A model generated the notes under the pieces. The model saw nothing but the letters and a program-made list of their open reading frames with translations, searched no databases and was not told where the DNA came from. 11,192 bases of DNA from Bacteroidia bacterium (GTDB taxonomy: Bacteria; Bacteroidota; Bacteroidia; Bacteroidales; VadinHA17): positions 1 through 11,192 of the forward strand of contig JAPLEC010000394.1 in assembly GCA_026391515.1 (NCBI GenBank), read 5' to 3'. Of this stretch, positions 7,252 through 11,192 are shown one piece after another. Numbering within the stretch: the stretch's first letter is position 1; every line of letters begins with the position of its first letter. A program made the translations under genes and the position numbers.

Positions 7252-8034
7252 TTAAACTTTTTTTACTCTTTCTTCTTCCTTCTCAATCATTTCCTTCGCC
7301 AGATTAAGGTAGTTTACTGTTCCTCTTGAATCGGCATCATATAAAATTGCAGGCTGACCAAAGCTGGGGGCTTCAGAAAGCTTGACATTCCGCTGGATGA
7401 TCGTTTTAAAGACCATCTGCTGGAAATGCTTATTTACTTCCTCGGCAACCTGGTTTGATAACCTGAGCCTTGAGTCGTACATGGTCAGGAGAAATCCTTC
7501 AATCTCAAGATCTTTATTAAGATTATTCTGAATGATTTTTATTGTATTTAGAAGCTTCCCCAGTCCTTCAAGTGCAAAATATTCGCATTGGACGGGAATA
7601 ATCACTGAATGTGAGGCAGTTAGTGCATTTACCGTAAGAAGACCGAGAGAAGGAGAACAATCGATCAGGACGTAATCATAATTACCACTGATTTTACTGA
7701 GCACACCTTTGAGTATCTTTTCTCTTTCAGGTCTGTCGAGCATTTCAATTTCAGCACCGACCAGATCAATATTTGAAGGCAGTAATGATAAATTCTCTAC
7801 CTCGCAGCTGATTAATGCTTCTTTAGGATCATGACCGTCAATAAGACAATCGTAAATAGTGCATTTTATCTGGCGGGTATCGACCCCAATACCCGATGTT
7901 GCATTTGCCTGCGGATCAGCATCGACTATCAGTACTTTTTTCTCAAGAGCTGCAAGGCTCGCAGCCAGGTTAATTACTGTCGTTGTCTTTCCAACACCAC
8001 CCTTCTGATTCGCAACTGCTATAATCCTTCCCAT
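7252..8034 (-). CDS. parA: Chromosome-partitioning ATPase ParA (Soj family)
   Basis: ParA is the deviant Walker ATPase that binds nucleoid DNA as an ATP dimer and moves ParB-parS complexes. Counting from ATG 8034 the protein has 260 residues, normal for chromosomal Soj. It opens with MGRIIAVANQKGGVGKTTT: the deviant Walker A motif has signature Lys11 and Lys16. Asp40 in VDADPQAN (35-44) is the Walker A' catalytic acid, and the Walker B region is YVLIDCSPSLGLL. The frame extends upstream to a TTG at 8073, but that TTG lies inside a TAAATTTG promoter element and the extra residues are not typical of Soj, so ATG 8034 is preferred. It is the first gene of the cluster and is followed by parB after 30 bp. 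It has no N-terminal DNA-binding extension of the plasmid type, so it is chromosomal in character. Confidence 0.97.
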   Translation of the reverse strand: MGRIIAVANQKGGVGKTTTVINLAASLAALEKKVLIVDADPQANATSGIGVDTRQIKCTIYDCLIDGHDPKEALISCEVENLSLLPSNIDLVGAEIEMLDRPEREKILKGVLSKISGNYDYVLIDCSPSLGLLTVNALTASHSVIIPVQCEYFALEGLGKLLNTIKIIQNNLNKDLEIEGFLLTMYDSRLRLSNQVAEEVNKHFQQMVFKTIIQRNVKLSEAPSFGQPAILYDADSRGTVNYLNLAKEMIEKEEERVKKV

Positions 8035-8070
8035 ATAATTTTCTTTGATTTCTTGGTTTATTTTGAGCTT

Positions 8071-8078
8071 CAAATTTA
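8071..8078 (-). promoter_or_regulatory. Predicted promoter -7 element for the parA operon
   Basis: TAAATTTG on the minus strand matches TAnnTTTG exactly and lies 36 bp before the parA ATG. This predicts a short leader of about 25-30 nt. No clear TTTG is visible at the -33 position, so support comes from the -7 box and its placement only. Confidence 0.45.
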
Positions 8079-8301
8079 CTATTTAATGATCCATAGCCTC
8101 AGGAAGTGAAAGATGTAATTGTAAACATTTTTTTTGTGGTTTTCAACATCTTATTAACATGGCGTTTTGCCCAGAATAGTCATAATTTTTTGACTTGTTG
8201 ACTCTTAATACCTTAGCACTTTAATAGAATTTTTTCTTTTAATCTGAATCATCTATTCCCGGTTTTATTTACATCTTTACATACTACAATAAACTAATCT
8301 T

Positions 8302-9255
8302 ATGATTAATAATCCTTCACAAAACGAATGGTTCACCATCGTCAATCCCAATGCCGGTAACAGCAAGGGTAAAAAAGACTGGGACAGGATCTCGGCTCTT
8401 TTTGCAAAAGAGAAAATCCTGATAAGCTTCAGATTCACTGAAAAGAAAGGTCAGGCGACAGAATTTGCCAGAGAAGCAATCGGATCTGGTTTCAGAAAGA
8501 TTATTTCTGTTGGTGGCGATGGTACTTTGAATGAAGTAGTTAATGGAGTTTTTACTCAGAATTTCTGCTCTTCAAAAGAGATTGTAATTGGGATGATCCC
8601 TGTCGGAACAGGCAATGATTGGGGAAGGATGTTTGGGATACCTCTTGTTTACGAAGGAGCTGTAAATGTTATAAAAGAAAATAAGATAATACCTCATGAC
8701 ATTGGAATTATCAGCTATTATAATGGCAGTGAACAGCATAAGAGATATTTTATCAATATTGCGGGACTTGGATTTGAAGCTCTCGTCGTAAATAAAACCA
8801 ATAAGCAGAAAGATAAAGGAAGAAGCAACCGGGCAATATATTTTTATAACATTTTATCAAGTCTTGTCTTGTACAAAAAGCCTGAGGTTATTATCAATAT
8901 TGATGGAAAAACAAGTACCTGTAAGATTTTTTCAATAAACGTTGGAAATGGCCGGTATTGCGGTGGCGGAATGAGGCAAACTCCTGATGCCCTGCCTGAT
9001 GACGGACTTCTTGATATTACTGTCATTAAAGAAATGGGCAGAATTGAAGTTATCAGAAACCTTAAATTACTTTACGACGGGACAATACTCAGTCATCCGA
9101 AAGTTGATGGATACCGAAGTGATAATCTTAAGGTTAGTTCAGAAACGTTGGTATTTGCAGAAGCAGATGGTGAATCACTGGGACACACTCCTGCGGAGTT
9201 TGGCATTATTCCGGCTGGAATAAATGTCGTTTATGGCACCAAAATCATTCAATAA
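8302..9255 (+). CDS. Diacylglycerol/sphingoid-base kinase family lipid kinase (DagK/YegS-like)
   Basis: This cytoplasmic or membrane-associated kinase of 317 residues is predicted to phosphorylate diacylglycerol or a related lipid using ATP, recycling lipid into phosphatidic acid. The N-terminal DAGK catalytic domain begins with FTIVNPNAGNSKGKK (11-25). GGDGTLNEV at 71-79 is the nucleotide-binding signature, and IPVGTGNDWGRMF at 99-111 is the second conserved loop. The C-terminal beta-sandwich part has NIAGLGFEA (152-160), NVGNGRYCGGGM (213-224), PDDGLLDI (232-239) and EADGE (287-291), which contributes metal-binding and catalytic acidic residues in the family. Bacteroidota make sphingolipids, so a sphingoid-base substrate is also possible; sequence alone does not decide. 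The start is ATG 8302, the only sensible one before the NPNAG motif. The 3' end overlaps the converging cyclotransferase gene by 11 bp. Confidence 0.92.
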   Translation: MINNPSQNEWFTIVNPNAGNSKGKKDWDRISALFAKEKILISFRFTEKKGQATEFAREAIGSGFRKIISVGGDGTLNEVVNGVFTQNFCSSKEIVIGMIPVGTGNDWGRMFGIPLVYEGAVNVIKENKIIPHDIGIISYYNGSEQHKRYFINIAGLGFEALVVNKTNKQKDKGRSNRAIYFYNILSSLVLYKKPEVIINIDGKTSTCKIFSINVGNGRYCGGGMRQTPDALPDDGLLDITVIKEMGRIEVIRNLKLLYDGTILSHPKVDGYRSDNLKVSSETLVFAEADGESLGHTPAEFGIIPAGINVVYGTKIIQ

Positions 9256-10360
9256 GCTGAATCTCAAATAGTTTAGGCCAGTTCTTCCCGGTGACAAATA
9301 TTCTGTTCCCCTCTTTATCGAAAGCTATTCCGTTCAGAACATTAACGCTGGTATCTGTTTGCGGATCATTCAGGATTCCTTTAAGGTCAATATAAGCAAG
9401 TACTTTCCCTGAGACAGGATCAATTCTTGCAATAAGATCAGTCATCCAGATATTGGCCCATATTTCACCTTTAATATATTCAAGCTCATTTAACTGATCA
9501 ACTTTTTTCTCGTTATCATATACTTCGATTCTTGATACAACTGTAAACATTTCAGGTTCAAGAAAATATAGAACATTTGTACCATCGCTCATCGCGATCT
9601 GGTCCTTGATTGTCGTTAAGCCCCAGCCTTCGGTTTGAAAATAAATTTTATTGATCTGCTTAAAAGTAGATTTTTCATAAACAAATCCTACTTTGGTTTT
9701 CCATGTAACCTGGTAAATACGGTCACCAAATAATGTTATTCCCTCGCCAAAAAGATTGGAACTAAGATTAAGCTGCCTTACAACTTTCCCTGTAACTAAC
9801 TCGACTTCCCGAAGTGATGAGCCCTCCTGACCGGTTCCTTCATAAAGAACACCATTATCATAAAAAAGTCCCTGGGTGAATGCCCCCCTGTCATGAGGAT
9901 AGGTATGAATTACTTTATAATTGTATCTTTTCGGTATTATGTCCGAATTGATTATCAAAAAACGTGTGATGGTCGTGGCTTTTCCATCTCTGTAGCCAAT
10001 TGCTTTCAGTGATTTTCTGCCGGTATGTATTGTTAAAGATGATGGAACAGAGTATTCCCAGGGAGCTGATTTCAGGGAAGTTACTGTTTTTCCGTCAAAA
10101 GAAATTACGATTGAATCTGGCGGCTGATTTTTATTCTCCGGCTCAAGAACCACTTTTATAGGATCGCCAAGCTTGAACTCTGAATTTTCATCAGGCGCTG
10201 TCATTTTTATTAACCTGCCATCAGTTTTATCTGTCGTACTGATCTCTGTTACTTTTGGTGCAACATTCACATTACCTGACCTTCCGGAACACGAAATTAT
10301 CCATGTCACAAGAAGCAGTATGAACATGCTCAGTAAATATTTCATACAATCATTTTTCAT
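9245..10360 (-). CDS. Glutaminyl-peptide cyclotransferase, lipoprotein
   Basis: Plant-type (beta-propeller) glutaminyl cyclotransferases turn N-terminal Gln into pyroglutamate. Starting at ATG 10360 the protein has 371 residues. Residues 1-23 form a lipoprotein signal with Cys24 in WIISC, so it should be anchored in the envelope. An Ig-like beta domain lies at ~45-140. The cyclotransferase domain fills ~150-371: GAFTQGL at 159-165, YEGTGQEGSSLR at 173-184 (Glu174 is the likely equivalent of the catalytic Glu of papaya QC), EGWGLT at 244-249, NELEY at 291-295, WANIW at 301-305 and VLNGIAF at 341-347. The frame is open to 10528, but that region overlaps the HAD gene and lacks a signal. ATG 10360 has A at -3 and -6, favoured in Bacteroidota; ATG 10345 is the alternative. 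It overlaps the HAD gene by 11 bp, implying translational coupling. Bacteroidota export many proteins whose mature N-terminus is Gln, which would supply substrates. Confidence 0.9.
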   Translation of the reverse strand: MKNDCMKYLLSMFILLLVTWIISCSGRSGNVNVAPKVTEISTTDKTDGRLIKMTAPDENSEFKLGDPIKVVLEPENKNQPPDSIVISFDGKTVTSLKSAPWEYSVPSSLTIHTGRKSLKAIGYRDGKATTITRFLIINSDIIPKRYNYKVIHTYPHDRGAFTQGLFYDNGVLYEGTGQEGSSLREVELVTGKVVRQLNLSSNLFGEGITLFGDRIYQVTWKTKVGFVYEKSTFKQINKIYFQTEGWGLTTIKDQIAMSDGTNVLYFLEPEMFTVVSRIEVYDNEKKVDQLNELEYIKGEIWANIWMTDLIARIDPVSGKVLAYIDLKGILNDPQTDTSVNVLNGIAFDKEGNRIFVTGKNWPKLFEIQLIE

Positions 10361-10802
10361 CTTGTTTCTTTTTCCGGGAAAATAAACGCTTAAAAATATT
10401 TCTTCTTGCGGAAGTAATTCGTTTTTCGGCTTCTCTCTGCTGAAGCTCAAAAGGAAAAAGGGTTTGCCATACTTCGCTCCAACCCGGGAATCCGCCGACA
10501 TTTTTGTCATCAATATAAATGTCGACATCTATTTTCCGGCTTACCGATTCGTCCTGTACTTCTTCAGGATAGTTTTTGTTAACTGCATAAAATTCAATTC
10601 CATTCTTTTTGCAGTATTCGATAGCATCTTCGAGTTCCTTGCCTGTTCTGAAGGTCCAGAGTATCAATCTTGCCCCTCTTTTTTCAAGCTCTTTAAGTGT
10701 CTGAAATGCAAAGAGCTTCTCTTTCCCAATCTCAGGATACTGATGCTCGACAATAGTACCGTCAAAATCAATCGCAATTTTTATGTTTGTGAAATCAATC
10801 AT
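10350..10802 (-). CDS. Small HAD-superfamily hydrolase, BT0820-like
   Basis: This is a predicted cytoplasmic phosphatase of 150 residues; the substrate is unknown. Motif I is DFDGT at 12-16 (nucleophile Asp12 and acid/base Asp14), motif II is Thr50 in LILWTFR, motif III is probably Lys90 in SRKIDVD, and motif IV is IDDKN with Asp98 and Asp99. There is no room for a cap domain, so it is a capless type able to accept large substrates. It resembles the small Bacteroides HAD proteins of the BT0820 type. The last ~25 residues are rich in Lys and Arg (RRNIFKRLFSRKKK), an unusual basic tail that may bind nucleic acid or membrane phosphate. The frame extends to a TTG at 10835, but ATG 10802 begins just before the core strand and follows a promoter-like box. 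It is the first gene of a two-gene unit with the cyclotransferase. Confidence 0.85.
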   Translation of the reverse strand: MIDFTNIKIAIDFDGTIVEHQYPEIGKEKLFAFQTLKELEKRGARLILWTFRTGKELEDAIEYCKKNGIEFYAVNKNYPEEVQDESVSRKIDVDIYIDDKNVGGFPGWSEVWQTLFPFELQQREAEKRITSARRNIFKRLFSRKKKQDEK

Positions 10803-10822
10803 CTTCAGATTTAAAGAGAAGC

Positions 10823-10830
10823 CAAATTTA
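10823..10830 (-). promoter_or_regulatory. Predicted promoter -7 element for the HAD-cyclotransferase unit
   Basis: TAAATTTG on the minus strand is an exact TAnnTTTG match 20 bp before the HAD ATG, predicting a leader of only about 14 nt. No strong -33 TTTG is seen at the usual distance. It supports ATG 10802 rather than the upstream TTG as start. Confidence 0.4.
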
Positions 10831-10836
10831 ACCAAA

Positions 10837-10869
10837 TTGGCATTATTACTGAAATTTATCTTAATTTTG
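10837..10869 (+). promoter_or_regulatory. Predicted promoter for pssA (-33 and -7 elements)
   Basis: TTG at 10837-10839 and TAATTTTG at 10862-10869 are separated by 22 bp, close to the Bacteroidota -33/-7 arrangement, and the -7 box is an exact TAnnTTTG match. It lies 23 bp before the pssA ATG. It is back to back with the HAD promoter element, so both units are served by an intergenic region of only 90 bp. Confidence 0.5.
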
Positions 10870-10892
10870 CTTTCCTCCTGAAAAATAAATTA

Positions 10893-11192
10893 ATGAAGAG
10901 GCATATTCCTAATTTTATTACATCGCTTAACCTTGCAGCAGGTTTTATTGCTATAATTTTTTCGTTTAACGGTTATCTTTTAACAGGTTCATGGCTGATA
11001 TTGGCAGCAATGATATTCGATTTTCTGGATGGTTTTTCAGCAAGGCTCCTGAAATTTTATTCCGAGATAGGGAAAGAACTCGATTCTCTAGCTGATGTTG
11101 TAAGCTTTGGCGTTGCTCCTGCAATTATTATCTACCAGCTTCTTGTTTCATCCCTTTCATTAACCGGTCCAATGATTCCGGATATGGATAAT
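10893..11192 (+). CDS. pssA: CDP-diacylglycerol-serine O-phosphatidyltransferase, 3'-truncated by the window
   Basis: This predicted membrane enzyme joins CDP-diacylglycerol to serine to make phosphatidylserine, the precursor of phosphatidylethanolamine. The first 100 residues are visible with no stop, and the frame runs off the window. It starts MKRHIPNFITSLNLAAGFIAI, the usual opening of the bacterial PssA family, with transmembrane segments at ~8-24 and ~31-46. The CDP-alcohol phosphatidyltransferase signature is complete: DG-xx-AR-x8-G-x3-D-x3-D, seen as DGFSAR, then LLKFYSEI, then GKELDSLAD (residues ~46-68), and SFGVAPA follows as is typical of PssA. Other members of the superfamily share the signature, but the N-terminus and SFGVAPA favour PssA. 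ATG 10893 is preceded by A/T-rich sequence without a close Shine-Dalgarno sequence. Confidence 0.9.
   Translation, partial: MKRHIPNFITSLNLAAGFIAIIFSFNGYLLTGSWLILAAMIFDFLDGFSARLLKFYSEIGKELDSLADVVSFGVAPAIIIYQLLVSSLSLTGPMIPDMDN

Noticed and set aside
8035..8073. N-terminal extension of ParA from TTG 8073
   Set aside because: The TTG is part of an exact TAAATTTG promoter box, and Soj proteins start at the equivalent of ATG 8034.
8035..8301. Replication origin between parA and the lipid kinase gene
   Set aside because: Only two imperfect DnaA-like 9-mers are visible, with no box cluster and no dnaA nearby; kept as a weak finding only.
8035..8301. Small gene or structured RNA in the divergent gap
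   Set aside because: I see no open frame with good coding character, no long stem and no recognised riboswitch or tRNA-like fold; the region looks like promoter DNA. No strong TAnnTTTG box was found for the plus-strand kinase gene, the nearest being a 6-of-8 match around 8272-8279.
10361..10528. Longer cyclotransferase starting upstream at 10528
   Set aside because: It would overlap the HAD gene by about 180 bp and bury the lipoprotein signal 56 residues inside the protein.
1..11192. CRISPR array, phage, insertion sequence, defence system or tRNA/rRNA genes
   Set aside because: No spaced direct repeats, transposase, integrase, nuclease-type defence gene or RNA gene signature was found; apart from the 892-1075 gap the window is ordinary chromosomal gene content.

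Overview
The window looks like chromosomal DNA of a member of the Bacteroidota, most likely an anaerobic Bacteroidales-like organism. Four lines of evidence support this. The order parA-parB-DUF5683-LysM lytic transglycosylase is one I know from this phylum. Exact TAnnTTTG promoter elements, the Bacteroidota -7 consensus, precede several genes. Ribosome binding sites of the Shine-Dalgarno type are nearly absent and leaders are A/T-rich. The [FeFe]-hydrogenase maturase gene hydF points to anaerobic hydrogen metabolism. The assignment rests on these features and on recalled family resemblance, not on a database search.

Layout. Positions 1-891 (+) hold the 3' part of hydF, whose 5' end lies outside the window. 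Positions 892-1075 separate two converging genes and carry two diverged copies of a 42-bp palindromic element in inverted orientation. Positions 1076-8034 (-) are one tight cluster, in transcription order: parA, parB, a DUF5683 membrane protein, a LysM-containing MltD-type lytic transglycosylase, and a 994-residue SGNH-MBOAT O-acyltransferase fusion. Gaps inside the cluster are 12-30 bp. Positions 8035-8301 are a divergent, AT-rich control region. Positions 8302-9255 (+) encode a diacylglycerol-kinase-family lipid kinase. Its end overlaps the end of a converging lipoprotein gene, a glutaminyl-peptide cyclotransferase (9245-10360, -), which is coupled by overlap to a small HAD phosphatase-like gene (10350-10802, -). 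Positions 10893-11192 (+) are the 5' part of a CDP-alcohol phosphatidyltransferase, probably phosphatidylserine synthase pssA, cut by the window end.

How the genes fit together. The minus-strand cluster joins chromosome segregation (ParA/ParB) to envelope proteins: a membrane protein, a peptidoglycan-cleaving enzyme and a predicted envelope acyl-transfer enzyme. Because peptidoglycan O-acetylation is known to block lytic transglycosylases, the SGNH-MBOAT fusion next to the transglycosylase is a plausible cutter/protector pair; this is inference. The lipid kinase and PssA belong to phospholipid metabolism. The most unusual non-coding signal is the inverted palindrome pair after hydF, where the sequence differences in the stems are compensatory and each copy also keeps a four-G-run quadruplex motif.
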